Assembly: GCA_027021385.1 (NCBI GenBank) | Contig: JALUUL010000069.1 | Location: 62,001 to 126,000 of the forward strand | From: Planctomycetota bacterium | GTDB lineage: Bacteria; Planctomycetota; UBA1135; GCA-002748355 | DNA length: 64,000 nt | Direction of reading: 5' to 3' | In this document: positions 9,038-17,881 of the stretch, piece by piece | Layout of the letters: every line of letters starts with the position of its first letter | Numbering within the stretch: position 1 is the first letter of the stretch | Translations under genes and position numbers: made by a program | Notes under the pieces: generated by a model | The model's database searches: none | What the model was told of the DNA's origin: nothing | What the model saw: the letters and a program-made list of their open reading frames with translations, nothing else

Positions 9038-9924
9038 AGGTAAGGGAGGATCTGCATCTCGTGCACGGATCGGTCAAGGGACCCGTTCGGGACGAGAACG
9101 AGGACGATTACCTCCTCTTCGAACCGGAGGATGAAGAGGAGTTCCGAAGAAGGGGAAGGCTCCTCGCGATCGCCGACGGGATGGGCGGAGAGGCGGGAGG
9201 AGGGGAGGCCTCGAGGGTCGCGCTGCGCGCCTTCCTCGCGGCATGGATCGACGCCGGGCGCGCCCGGGGGGAAGGGGAAGAGGAGTTCTTTCCTTTGAAG
9301 ACCGCCTTCCGCAGGGCCTGCGAGGCCGTCCGCGAGGAATCCACGAACCGTCCCGAACTCCTCCGCATGGGTTGCACCCTGACTGCGGTGGAACTCCGGG
9401 AGGGAAGGATCCTCGGGATCCACGTCGGGGATACGCGCTGTCTCCTTTCGGGGCCCCGGGGCGGTCGATGGCTCACCGAACTGCATGCGGACCCGGATTC
9501 CCCCCACCGCTTGACGAGGGCCGTCGGAGGAGGAGGGGGGGGCGAGGAGCCGCAGACCTTCCGGGCGGAACTCCCCGAAGGCTCCGCCCTCCTGCTCCTG
9601 AGCGACGGGCTCTGGAATCTTGCCCCGGAAGAGGCCTGGCTCGGACCTTTCGTCCCGAACGATGTGGAGGGGCGCGCCCGCTCGCTGCTGGCCTCGGTCC
9701 ATCGGGGGAAGGGGACGGACAACGCGACCTTGATCGTTGCCTATCGCAGACCCGGAGGCCGGGCGGATCGAATCGGAGAGGACGTCCGGATCCTGGATCC
9801 TTCGAAACCCGGACTTCCCGGCTTCCGGGAACCCGGGCTGTTCGTGAAGTGGTGGCCCTGGTTCGCGGTGTTCGGGGGGCTCGTTCTCGGTCTCCTGGCC
9901 CTCCTTTTCGGGCGGGACTCCTGA
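9034..9924 (+). CDS. Membrane-anchored PP2C-type Ser/Thr phosphatase
   Basis: 296 residues. It is a metal-dependent PP2C (PPM) phosphatase that would reverse Ser/Thr phosphorylation. The metal-binding and core motifs are present: RDENEDDY near residue 20, ADGMGGEAGGGEAS near 46-60, GCTLTAVEL, GDTRCLL, LLSDGLW and the terminal GTDNATLIV. A single C-terminal helix (WWPWFAVFGGLVLGLLALL) anchors it with the catalytic domain in the cytoplasm, on the same side as the kinase. The ATG at 9034 overlaps the upstream stop. Longer upstream frames are shadows of the lipoprotein gene. It is the natural antagonist of the kinase at 3654, by family knowledge and gene order. A strong terminator follows. Confidence 0.92.
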   Translation: MKVREDLHLVHGSVKGPVRDENEDDYLLFEPEDEEEFRRRGRLLAIADGMGGEAGGGEASRVALRAFLAAWIDAGRARGEGEEEFFPLKTAFRRACEAVREESTNRPELLRMGCTLTAVELREGRILGIHVGDTRCLLSGPRGGRWLTELHADPDSPHRLTRAVGGGGGGEEPQTFRAELPEGSALLLLSDGLWNLAPEEAWLGPFVPNDVEGRARSLLASVHRGKGTDNATLIVAYRRPGGRADRIGEDVRILDPSKPGLPGFREPGLFVKWWPWFAVFGGLVLGLLALLFGRDS

Positions 9925-9961
9925 GGCTCGACCCCTTCGAATCGGGATCGCCCCCCTCCGG

Positions 9962-10007
9962 AAACCGCCGCCTTCCCGGAAGAGGGGGCGGGGGGGCGGC
10001 GGTTTTT
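9962..10007 (+). terminator. Intrinsic terminator of the kinase-phosphatase operon
   Basis: An 11-bp perfect stem, AAACCGCCGCC (9962-9972) pairing with GGCGGCGGTTT (9995-10005), is followed by further T residues. This separates the signalling cassette from gspF. Confidence 0.8.
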
Positions 10008-10095
10008 CGAGGAGGGAGCCTCCTTTCCTGTTGCCGGGAGGCGCGCGGGCTCCAGAATTCCCCGCTTCCGCCCCAAGGTCGACCGAGGAATCCCG

Positions 10096-11250
10096 ATGGC
10101 CAAGAAGATCCAGCGAAACGTGGCGCCGCCGCGAGCCACGGCGGCCCGGCAGGAGGATGCGGGCGGAGCCGGCGGGCGCCGGGGACTCTTCGATACCGGG
10201 CGGGTGAGCAAGGCCGTCCTGTCCCAGTTCACGACGCAGCTTGCGACCCTGCTCGAGGCCGGGATTCCCCTCGTCCGCTGCCTCCGGATCCTCGAGGGCC
10301 AGATGAAGCCGGGGGCGATGAAGCGCATCCTGACCCAGGTGCGCGACGAGGTCGAGGGGGGCACGCCCTTTTCGGAGGCCCTCGCCAAGCACGAGCAGGT
10401 GTTTGACCGCCTCTATTCGAACATGATCCGCGCGGGTGAGGCTGGAGGGATCCAGGACCGGATTCTCGACCGCCTCTCCAAGTTCATGGAGAAGGCGGAG
10501 GCCATCAAGTCCCGGATCAAGGGAGCCCTGGCCTATCCGGCGGCCGTGGTCTGTGTCGCGGCTGGGGTCGTGATGATGGTCATGACCTTCGTCGTCCCCG
10601 AGTTCAAGGCCATCTTCCAGCAACTCCTCGGCAAGAAGCTTCCGGGAGAGACGCAGTTCCTGCTCGACCTGAGCGAGACGATCCGCGGTCTCTGGTGGGT
10701 TTGGCTCCTTGGGATTCCGTCCTTGGTCGTGATCCATGTCCAGTTGGTCAGGAGAGTGGTCGGCTACCGCAGATGGAAGGACCGGCTCCTCCTCGGGATT
10801 CCCTACTTCGGCGACCTCTTGAGAAAGTCCACGGTCTCGCTCTTCGCGCGGACCTTTGGAACCCTGATCGAGAGCGGGGTTCCGCACTTAGAGGCTCTCG
10901 CGATCGTCAAGGCCTCGGTCAGGAACCTCGTCGTTTCGGAGGCGATCGACGGCATCCTCGCCTCGATCCGTGAAGGCGAGGGCATCGCGAGGCCGATGGA
11001 GGAATCGGGCATTTTCGACGACCTGATCGTCAACATGGTCGAGGTCGGGGAACAGACCGGCGAGTTGGACCGGATGCTCCTGCGGATCGCGGACCGTTAC
11101 GAGATCGAGGTCGACCGCTCGGTCGAAATGACGATGAAGGCTGTCGAGGTCGGTTTGATCCTCGTTCTCGCGGTCGTCGTCGGGTTCATCGTCTACGCCC
11201 TGCTGAAACCGATGCTCTCCCTCATGCAGGATTTCGGTCGGAGCCGGTAG
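10096..11250 (+). CDS. gspF: Type II secretion / type IV pilus inner-membrane platform protein GspF/PilC
   Basis: 384 residues, the usual family length of about 400. Two T2SSF domains are visible: one at about 40-165 (FTTQLATLLEAGIPLVRCL ... IKGALAYPA) and one at about 240-365 (FARTFGTLIESGVPHLEAL ... MVEVGEQTGELDRML). There are three membrane helices, near 145-165, 197-217 and 353-376. The first 35 residues are a basic, disordered extension. The protein is the membrane platform on which the GspE/PilB ATPase acts, and that ATPase is at the left edge of this window. The two are normally adjacent. Here a terminator-bounded signalling cassette and a minus-strand gene separate them, so gspF probably has its own promoter in 10008-10095. 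Confidence 0.93.
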   Translation: MAKKIQRNVAPPRATAARQEDAGGAGGRRGLFDTGRVSKAVLSQFTTQLATLLEAGIPLVRCLRILEGQMKPGAMKRILTQVRDEVEGGTPFSEALAKHEQVFDRLYSNMIRAGEAGGIQDRILDRLSKFMEKAEAIKSRIKGALAYPAAVVCVAAGVVMMVMTFVVPEFKAIFQQLLGKKLPGETQFLLDLSETIRGLWWVWLLGIPSLVVIHVQLVRRVVGYRRWKDRLLLGIPYFGDLLRKSTVSLFARTFGTLIESGVPHLEALAIVKASVRNLVVSEAIDGILASIREGEGIARPMEESGIFDDLIVNMVEVGEQTGELDRMLLRIADRYEIEVDRSVEMTMKAVEVGLILVLAVVVGFIVYALLKPMLSLMQDFGRSR

Positions 11251-11545
11251 GGGCTCGGCCGGGGATTCCCCGCTCCCGGACATCGGTGGAAGGACAAGGG
11301 GCCGATGTGCGGGACGGGTCTTGAGGAGGGCCGACCCGGCCCGTCTTCGCTCCGGAATCCGATTCCATCGGAGAGCCACCCCATCCATGCCAACGTGAGT
11401 TCAGAAATGGTCCGAAGTCGTGTCCAGCGAGGGGGTTGACGATTCCTTTCCCGGCAGGAAACCTAGCCTCCTCTTCCGGAAACCGAATTCATGAGCGCGT
11501 TCCGGACGTAAACGTCTCTCCCCGGTAACAATCAGGACGCACACC
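11251..11545. other. 295-base intergenic region before the ELWxxDGT gene pair
   Basis: No gene seen. It contains a good -35-like TTGACG (11436-11441). The best -10-like TAGCCT (11465-11470) is 23 bases further on, too far for a standard sigma-70 spacer. The promoter assignment is therefore weak. Confidence 0.4.
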
Positions 11546-14500
11546 ATGGCTTCAGGCAACTGCTCTCGAGGGCGATGCTTCCTCGTCCCCGCCCTCTCGG
11601 TCCTTCTCTCCACGCTCCTCCTCCCGGTCCCCGCCTCCACGCAGGCGGTGCTCGCAAAGGACATCAACCTGCTCGCCCGCCCGAATCCCTCGGCGAATCC
11701 GAGGTTCCTGACGAAGGCGGGGACGAACACCTACTTTGCCGCAACCTCTTTGCGGCAGGGTGAGGAACTCTGGAAGACCGATGGCACCCCGAGCGGGACG
11801 GGGCTCGTCAAGGACATCCGACCCGGACATCTGAGTTCGAACCCGTCCTTCCTGATCGCCCTCGGTTCCAAGGTCTTTTTCCAGGCCGATGACGGGGTTC
11901 ACGGTAAGGAACTCTGGGTCAGCGACGGCACCCCGACAGGAACCTTCATGATCAAGGACATCCGGGCGGGAAGTGTGAGTTCCTCCCCGAGCAACTTCCT
12001 CGCCCTGGGCACCCAGCTGTTCTTCACCGCGGATGACGGGACTTCCGGAATGGAACTCTGGAAGACGGACGGGACCGCGGCCGGCACGGTCCTCGTGAAG
12101 GACGTCAGGGGCGGTCCTCTCGGGTCCTCGCCGGGACAGCTGACCGCGATCGGGACGACGATCTTCTTCACAGCCAATGACGGTGCGAGAGGTTTCGAAC
12201 TCTGGAAGACGGACGGGACCGCGAACGGGACGGTTCTGGTCAAGGACATCCGTTCGGGCGTCCTGAGTTCGGACCCCTTCTACCTGACGGCCTTCAACGG
12301 TTCACTCTTCTTTGCGGCGACCGACGGGATTTCCGGGACCGAACTCTGGATCTCGAACGGCACGGGAGCGGGGACGGTTCTCTTCAAGGACATTCGGACC
12401 GGTTCCCTGAGTTCCAGCCCCGCCTACCTGACCGTGGTCGGATCGACCCTCTATTTCCGGGCGCATGACGGGACCACGGGTTTCGAACTCTGGAAGAGCA
12501 ACGGCACCGCGACCGGAACGACCCTGGTCAAGGACATCCGGGTAGGTTCCCTGAGTGCGTTCCCCTTCCATCTGACTCCGGTCGGCACGAAGCTCTTCTT
12601 CACGGCGAACGACGGTGCGAACGGCATCGAACTCTGGAAGACCGACGGGACGTCGACCGGAACGGTCATGGTCGCGGATATCAACACCGGGGCCGCGAGT
12701 TCCTCCCCCTTCGAGTTGACCCTCGTCGGGACCAAGATTTTCTTCCGGGCGACGGACGCTTCCAGCGGGACGGAACTCTGGGTCTCCGACGGAACCGGAC
12801 CCGGAACCCTCAGACCGTTGGACATCTTCCCGGGAACTTCGGGTTCCTTCCCGCAGTTCCTCTCCGCGCACGGAAAACTGGTCCTTTTCTCGGCCAACGA
12901 CGGAAGCGCCGGTGCGGAACTCTGGCAAAGCGACGGTACGACCGCCGGAACGAACATGATCAAGGAGATCAATCCTCAGCCCTCGGGAACCCGGGGCTCG
13001 TCGCCGGCCGGGATCACCGACCGCTATGGCAGGGTCATTTTCGCCGCGGACGACGGCACGAAGGGCTCCGAACTCTGGATCAGCGATCTGTCCCCGGCGG
13101 GGACCCTCTTGGTCAAGGATATCAAACCCGGATTGAAAGGATCTTCTCCTGCGGACTTCGTCCTGCTGGACAACCTCGTCTTCTTCACGGCAGATGATGG
13201 GACCTCGGGCCGTGAACTCTGGCGGACCGACGGCACCTCGGCGGGAACCTTCATGGTGAAGGATATCTTCGCGGGTGCCGGCAGCGGGAACCCGATGCAC
13301 CTGACGGTCGTCGGAGGAACGCTTTACTTCGCGGCCAACAGCAATACGACGGATGTCGAACTGTGGAAGAGCGACGGGACTGCGAACGGCACCGTTCGGG
13401 TCGCGGACATCTTCCCGGGAACGAGCGGATCGCAGCCCCGCGACCTCGTCGCGCTCGGGAACAGGTTGATCTTCGTCGCCCGGAACAGCATCAACAATCA
13501 CGAGGTCTGGACCACGAACGGGACGGCGGCCGGGACCACGATGATCAAGGAGATCCGTCCTGGACTCCTGGGGTCGGATCCCGCCGAACTCGTCCGGCTC
13601 GGGTCGACGATCTTCTTCCGCGCTTCCGACGGGACCTCCGGATCGGAACTCTGGAAGACCGACGGCACCGCTGCGGGGACCGTCATGGTGAAGGACATCT
13701 TCGCCGGAGCCGCGAGTTCGACTCCGAGTTCCCTCGTGGCCGCCGGAGGCCGGATCTTCTTCGCGGCGACGGACGCGGCGGGGACCGAGCTCTGGGTCTC
13801 CAACGGGACGTCGACCGGAACCGCGATGGTCAAGGACATCGTCGCCGGCGCGGGAGGATCCAAACCTACCGGCTTGACCGCGATCGGAAAGAACGTCGTC
13901 TTCTTCGCGGACAACGGGGTCTCGGGCGTCGAGCCCTGGGGCAGCGACGGCACCGCCGCCGGAACGGTTCTCCTGAAGGACATCCGGGCCGGTTCTCTCT
14001 CCTCTAATCCCGGCCCCTTCCATCCGACCGGGACGACTTGGGCGGTGTTCGCCGCAGACGACGGAATCAAAGGGAGCGAACTCTGGCGGACGGACGGGAC
14101 CGCGGCCGGGACCTCCCTCTACCTGGACATCAATCCCGGCAGCATGTCGTCGAACCCCTCCGCCTTCGCGATCTCGCACGGACGTTTGGTCGTCTCCGCC
14201 GACGACGGGACCTACGGGCGGGAGGTCTTCCACCTCTTCCCGGGCTCGGGAGGTAAGAGGATCGGACACGGCTGTTCGGCCACGGCCGGACGGGAACCCA
14301 GCCTTTCGATCTCCGACTTCCGTCTCGGTAAACCGATCGTCTTCTCGGGCGCTCAGGCCAAGCCCAACGATGTCGGTCTCCTGATCTTCGGGGGACTCTC
14401 CCCCCTCGCCACCTCCGTGGGCTCCGGCTGCTGGAGCTACATCTCCGTCAATGGGTTCCTCATCCTCACGGCCTTCGCCGTTCCCGCAGGCGGGAGCTGG

Positions 14501-14638
14501 ACCCTGACGACCCCGAACGTGCCCAACGACACCGCCCTGATCGGTGTCTGGGCGGCCTCGCAGATCTATCTCCTGGGTCTGACCACCCCGATAACGATCG
14601 AGATGACCAACGCTTACGAGTCGATCGTCGGGAAGTGA
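11546..14638 (+). CDS. Exported ELWxxDGT-repeat protein, copy 1
   Basis: 1030 residues. A signal peptide (about 1-33, with LSVLLSTLLLPVPAS before the cleavage region) leads into 17 tandem 48-residue repeats with the core ELW-x-x-DGT-x-x-GT followed by VKDI and a GSSP turn. This matches the family named ELWxxDGT repeat (TIGR04534 as I remember it), found in large exported beta-rich, propeller-like proteins. After the last repeat comes a Cys-containing C-terminal domain (GHGCSATAGREPSLS, then GKPIVFSGAQA and PNDTALIG) shared with copy 2 and resembling other exported proteins here. Function is unknown; surface or matrix roles are guesses. The next gene is a close paralogue only 48 bases downstream. 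The ATG at 11546 is the first that gives a full signal peptide. Confidence 0.88.
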   Translation: MASGNCSRGRCFLVPALSVLLSTLLLPVPASTQAVLAKDINLLARPNPSANPRFLTKAGTNTYFAATSLRQGEELWKTDGTPSGTGLVKDIRPGHLSSNPSFLIALGSKVFFQADDGVHGKELWVSDGTPTGTFMIKDIRAGSVSSSPSNFLALGTQLFFTADDGTSGMELWKTDGTAAGTVLVKDVRGGPLGSSPGQLTAIGTTIFFTANDGARGFELWKTDGTANGTVLVKDIRSGVLSSDPFYLTAFNGSLFFAATDGISGTELWISNGTGAGTVLFKDIRTGSLSSSPAYLTVVGSTLYFRAHDGTTGFELWKSNGTATGTTLVKDIRVGSLSAFPFHLTPVGTKLFFTANDGANGIELWKTDGTSTGTVMVADINTGAASSSPFELTLVGTKIFFRATDASSGTELWVSDGTGPGTLRPLDIFPGTSGSFPQFLSAHGKLVLFSANDGSAGAELWQSDGTTAGTNMIKEINPQPSGTRGSSPAGITDRYGRVIFAADDGTKGSELWISDLSPAGTLLVKDIKPGLKGSSPADFVLLDNLVFFTADDGTSGRELWRTDGTSAGTFMVKDIFAGAGSGNPMHLTVVGGTLYFAANSNTTDVELWKSDGTANGTVRVADIFPGTSGSQPRDLVALGNRLIFVARNSINNHEVWTTNGTAAGTTMIKEIRPGLLGSDPAELVRLGSTIFFRASDGTSGSELWKTDGTAAGTVMVKDIFAGAASSTPSSLVAAGGRIFFAATDAAGTELWVSNGTSTGTAMVKDIVAGAGGSKPTGLTAIGKNVVFFADNGVSGVEPWGSDGTAAGTVLLKDIRAGSLSSNPGPFHPTGTTWAVFAADDGIKGSELWRTDGTAAGTSLYLDINPGSMSSNPSAFAISHGRLVVSADDGTYGREVFHLFPGSGGKRIGHGCSATAGREPSLSISDFRLGKPIVFSGAQAKPNDVGLLIFGGLSPLATSVGSGCWSYISVNGFLILTAFAVPAGGSWTLTTPNVPNDTALIGVWAASQIYLLGLTTPITIEMTNAYESIVGK
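11765..14221 (+). repeat. Coding tandem repeat array, 144-bp period, 17 units
   Basis: Repeat cores (GAACTCTGG for ELW) start at 11765, 11909 and 12053 at exactly 144-base spacing. The last is at 14078. One unit carries a three-residue expansion. Units here have diverged considerably in DNA sequence. Confidence 0.9.
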
Positions 14639-14686
14639 CCCGGAGGGATCGCCCTTTTCTCTCTCCTGATCCGACAACCTGTTGAC

Positions 14687-17600
14687 ATGAAACCGAGAAT
14701 CCGCCCCCTGGGGCGGGTCCTTCTCGGGGGCGGAGTCTTGTTCGCGGTCTCCGCTCTCGCAGGGCCCGCATTCTGCCAGACCGTTTCTCTCCTCAAGGAC
14801 CTGAATCCGAAGGTTCGGCCCGATCCGGGTTCGAGCCCCCGGGAGCTCGTCCGTGTCGGGACGACGATCTACTTCACTGCGACGACCCTGGCCGAGGGGA
14901 CGGAGCTGTGGAAGTCCGACGGAACGGCGGCCGGAACCGTTCTCGTCAAGGACCTCAGGCCGGGGCACATCGGATCCTCGCCTGTCGGCCTGACAGCCTT
15001 CGGGAGCAAGGTCGTCTTCCGGGCCGACGACGGGGTCCGCGGTCCGGAACTTTGGATCTCGGACGGAACGGCTGCGGGAACGGTGCTCATCAAGGACATC
15101 CGGGCCGGAAAGCCGGGCTCGACCCCCGGCTCCTTCACTGTTCTCGGCACGACCCTCTTCTTTACGGCGAACGACGGGGTCAACGGGGTCGAACTCTGGA
15201 AGAGCGACGGCACGACGGCGGGCACGGTCCTGGTCAAGGACATCCGCGCCGGCACCCTGGGGTCGCTCCCCAATTGGTTGACGGTCCTGGGGACGACGAT
15301 TCTGTTCCAGGCCTCCGACGGCACGAACGGAGCCGAACTTTGGAAGAGCGACGGGACGGCGACGGGCACGGTCCTGGTCAAGGACATCCGCACCGGCGCG
15401 GGGGGATCCCTTCCCTCCTATCTCGCAACGATCGGGACGTCCGTCTATTTCTCGGCCGACGACGGCACGAACGGGGCCGAACTTTGGAAGAGCGACGGGA
15501 CGGCGACGGGCACGGTCCTGGTCAAGGACATCCGCACCGGCGCTCTCGGCGCCGCTCCTTCGAACCTGACGGTTCTCGGAACGACCCTCTTCTTCCGCGC
15601 TCACGATGGGACGAACGGCGTCGAACTTTGGAAGAGCGACGGGACGGCGACGGGCACGGTCCTGGTCAAGGACATCCAAGCGGGCAGCCTGGGATCCTAT
15701 CCCTTCGAGTTCACACCCTTCGGCACCTCTCTCCTGTTCAAAGCGAACGACGGGACGAACGGCACCGAACTGTGGAAGAGCGACGGGACGGCGACGGGCA
15801 CGGTCCTCGTCAAGGACATCCGGGCGGGAACGGGTTCCTCTTCTCCGACCGAGTTCACCCCCGCGGGGACCAAGGTCTTCTTCCGTGCCTCCGACGGGAC
15901 GAACGGCTTCGAACTCTGGGTCACGGACGGAACGACGACCGGCACCGCGCTCGTCAAGGACATCCGGACGGGCTCGATCGGGTCCCTCCCTCAGGCTTTC
16001 CTCTCCCCGGCTTCGGGTAAGGTCCTCTTCTCGGCGAACGACGGTGCGAAGGGAGAAGAACTCTGGCAGAGCGACGGGACGGCGACGGGCACCGTCCTGC
16101 TGAAGGAGATCTATCCCAGGCCCGCGGGAAGTATCGGTTCCGGCGTTTCCTCCTTGACGGACCGCTACGGCCGAACCTTCTTCGCCGCGGATAACGGGAC
16201 GAACGGCAGCGAACTCTGGATGACCGACGGGACGGCGGCCGGAACGGTTCTGGTCAAGGATCTGCGTGCGGGACCCACCGGATCGGCACCCGGAAATTTC
16301 GTCCTTCTGGATGGGAAACTCCTGTTCACCGCCGATGACGGAACGAACGGGCGCGAACTCTGGATCACGGACGGCACGAGCGCCGGAACGGTCCTCGTCA
16401 AGGACATCCTTCCCGGGGCCCTCGGCGGCGAGCCTTCCGAGTTCGTCCGGCTGGGTTCGCGGCTCCTCTTCCGCGCCAGGTCCTCCAGCCTGGACTGGGA
16501 GCTTTGGGCAACCGACGGAACGTCGGCCGGAACGGTTCTCGTCAAGGACATCCGACCGGGGACCTCGGGCTCGGGTCCCGCTGGCTTCCGGGTCTTCGGA
16601 AGCAAGGTCTATTTCGGGGCGGACGACGGCGCCTCGGGCGTGGAACTCTGGGTCAGCGACGGCACCGCTGCCGGCACGGTCAAGGTCAAGGACATCCGGG
16701 CCGGCGCGGTTGGGTCGAACCCGAAGAGTCTCACGGTCTTCAAGGGGAAGCTCTGGTTCCAGGCCGACGACGGCACGAACGGAGCCGAACTCTGGCAGAG
16801 CGACGGAACGGCGATGGGAACCGTCCTGTTCAAGGACATCGAGACCGGTGCGACGGGCTCGATGCCGGGGCTCCTGACCCCGGTAGGTGGCCTTCTCATG
16901 TTCTATGCGACGACAACCGCGTCGGGGACCGAGTTGTGGAAGACCGACGGAACGGCCGCGGGAACGGTTCTCGTCAAGGACATCCGGCCCGGCGGTGCGG
17001 GATCGAACCCGGGGAACTTCGTGCTCCTCGGGACCAAGCTCATCTTCTCCGCGGACGATGGCGGGAGCGGGATCGAACCCTGGATCAGCGACGGGACCGC
17101 GGTCGGAACCGCGCTCTTGAAGGATATCTCGATCGGCAGCGGCAGCTCCTTCCCGATGGCCATGTTCGCCTCAGGCTCGCGCTTCGTCTGGTTCAGCGCC
17201 GACGACGGGACGAGCGGAAGGGAGCTTTGGAAGACCGACGGAACGACCGCCGGGACTGCAAGGGTCCAGGACATCTATCCGGGAACGAGGTCCTCCTCCC
17301 CTATGTCGATGACCCTTTCCCGGGGGAAACTCCTCCTCACGGCCGATGACGGCGTCCACGGGAGGGAGCCGATGCTCCTCTTCCCGGAGGCCAATAGCAA
17401 ATCCGTCGGGCATGGTTGCTCGCAGACGGCCGGGAGGTTGCCGACCCTATCCCTGACAGACATGGCCTTCGGGAAACCGATCGTCTTCAAGGGGAGGCAG
17501 GCTCCGCCGAAACAGGTCGGAGTCCTATGTTGGGGGCTGCCCGCCGCTTCCCCTGGAGCCTTCGGCAAGGGCTGCTTCAACTACCTGGACGTGAACAACT

Positions 17601-17782
17601 TCTTCGTCCTGTTGGCCCTGGCCGTTCCATCGACCGGATCCTGGTCCCTGACCTCCCCGGCCGTGCCGACGATCTCCTCGGTCAAGGGGCTCTGGACCGT
17701 GACCCAGGTCTATTACGTCCCGTTGACCTTCCCGATCACGATCGAGACGACGAACGGCTGGGAATCAACGCTGGGTTTCTGA
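14687..17782 (+). CDS. Exported ELWxxDGT-repeat protein, copy 2
   Basis: 1031 residues, one longer than the preceding paralogue, with the same architecture: signal peptide (about 1-30, FAVSALAGPAFCQ), 17 ELWxxDGT repeats of 48 residues, and a C-terminal domain with GHGCSQTAGRLPTLS, GKPIVFKGRQA and a closing beta-rich tail. Ninth-repeat features are also shared: both copies have the variant ELWQSDGT followed by an LKEI or IKEI turn and a DRYGR segment, so the duplication copied the whole gene. Repeats 4-7 are nearly identical at DNA level, unlike copy 1. The ATG at 14687 follows copy 1 by 48 bases, with no terminator between, so the two are probably cotranscribed. No function can be assigned beyond an exported, probably surface-associated, repeat protein. 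Confidence 0.88.
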   Translation: MKPRIRPLGRVLLGGGVLFAVSALAGPAFCQTVSLLKDLNPKVRPDPGSSPRELVRVGTTIYFTATTLAEGTELWKSDGTAAGTVLVKDLRPGHIGSSPVGLTAFGSKVVFRADDGVRGPELWISDGTAAGTVLIKDIRAGKPGSTPGSFTVLGTTLFFTANDGVNGVELWKSDGTTAGTVLVKDIRAGTLGSLPNWLTVLGTTILFQASDGTNGAELWKSDGTATGTVLVKDIRTGAGGSLPSYLATIGTSVYFSADDGTNGAELWKSDGTATGTVLVKDIRTGALGAAPSNLTVLGTTLFFRAHDGTNGVELWKSDGTATGTVLVKDIQAGSLGSYPFEFTPFGTSLLFKANDGTNGTELWKSDGTATGTVLVKDIRAGTGSSSPTEFTPAGTKVFFRASDGTNGFELWVTDGTTTGTALVKDIRTGSIGSLPQAFLSPASGKVLFSANDGAKGEELWQSDGTATGTVLLKEIYPRPAGSIGSGVSSLTDRYGRTFFAADNGTNGSELWMTDGTAAGTVLVKDLRAGPTGSAPGNFVLLDGKLLFTADDGTNGRELWITDGTSAGTVLVKDILPGALGGEPSEFVRLGSRLLFRARSSSLDWELWATDGTSAGTVLVKDIRPGTSGSGPAGFRVFGSKVYFGADDGASGVELWVSDGTAAGTVKVKDIRAGAVGSNPKSLTVFKGKLWFQADDGTNGAELWQSDGTAMGTVLFKDIETGATGSMPGLLTPVGGLLMFYATTTASGTELWKTDGTAAGTVLVKDIRPGGAGSNPGNFVLLGTKLIFSADDGGSGIEPWISDGTAVGTALLKDISIGSGSSFPMAMFASGSRFVWFSADDGTSGRELWKTDGTTAGTARVQDIYPGTRSSSPMSMTLSRGKLLLTADDGVHGREPMLLFPEANSKSVGHGCSQTAGRLPTLSLTDMAFGKPIVFKGRQAPPKQVGVLCWGLPAASPGAFGKGCFNYLDVNNFFVLLALAVPSTGSWSLTSPAVPTISSVKGLWTVTQVYYVPLTFPITIETTNGWESTLGF
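14903..17365 (+). repeat. Coding tandem repeat array, 144-bp period, 17 units with a homogenised block
   Basis: Cores start at 14903 and 15047 and continue to 17222. Units whose cores start at 15335, 15479, 15623 and 15767 share long nearly identical stretches (for example GACGGGACGGCGACGGGCAC followed by GGTCCTGGTCAAGGACATCC in three of them), exactly 144 bases apart. This suggests recent unit duplication or gene conversion. Confidence 0.9.
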
Positions 17783-17881
17783 GCGGTTCTCCGCGCCTGG
17801 GTCCCTGGCGTATGGACGGGGGCGCGGAAAGGAGGCAGGATTCCGGAGTCCGGTCCAAGGGGCCGGGCCCGGACTCCCTCC

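Noticed and set aside
11765-14221. CRISPR-like periodic repeats
   Set aside because: The 144-base period is in-frame coding repeats of 48 residues with no spacer structure. No cas genes are present.
12302-15679. A 1125-codon open frame antisense to the ELWxxDGT genes
   Set aside because: It repeats with the 144-base period of the sense genes (DVLDQDRARRRPVALP units), has no signal peptide or known domain, and is the mirror of the repeat array.
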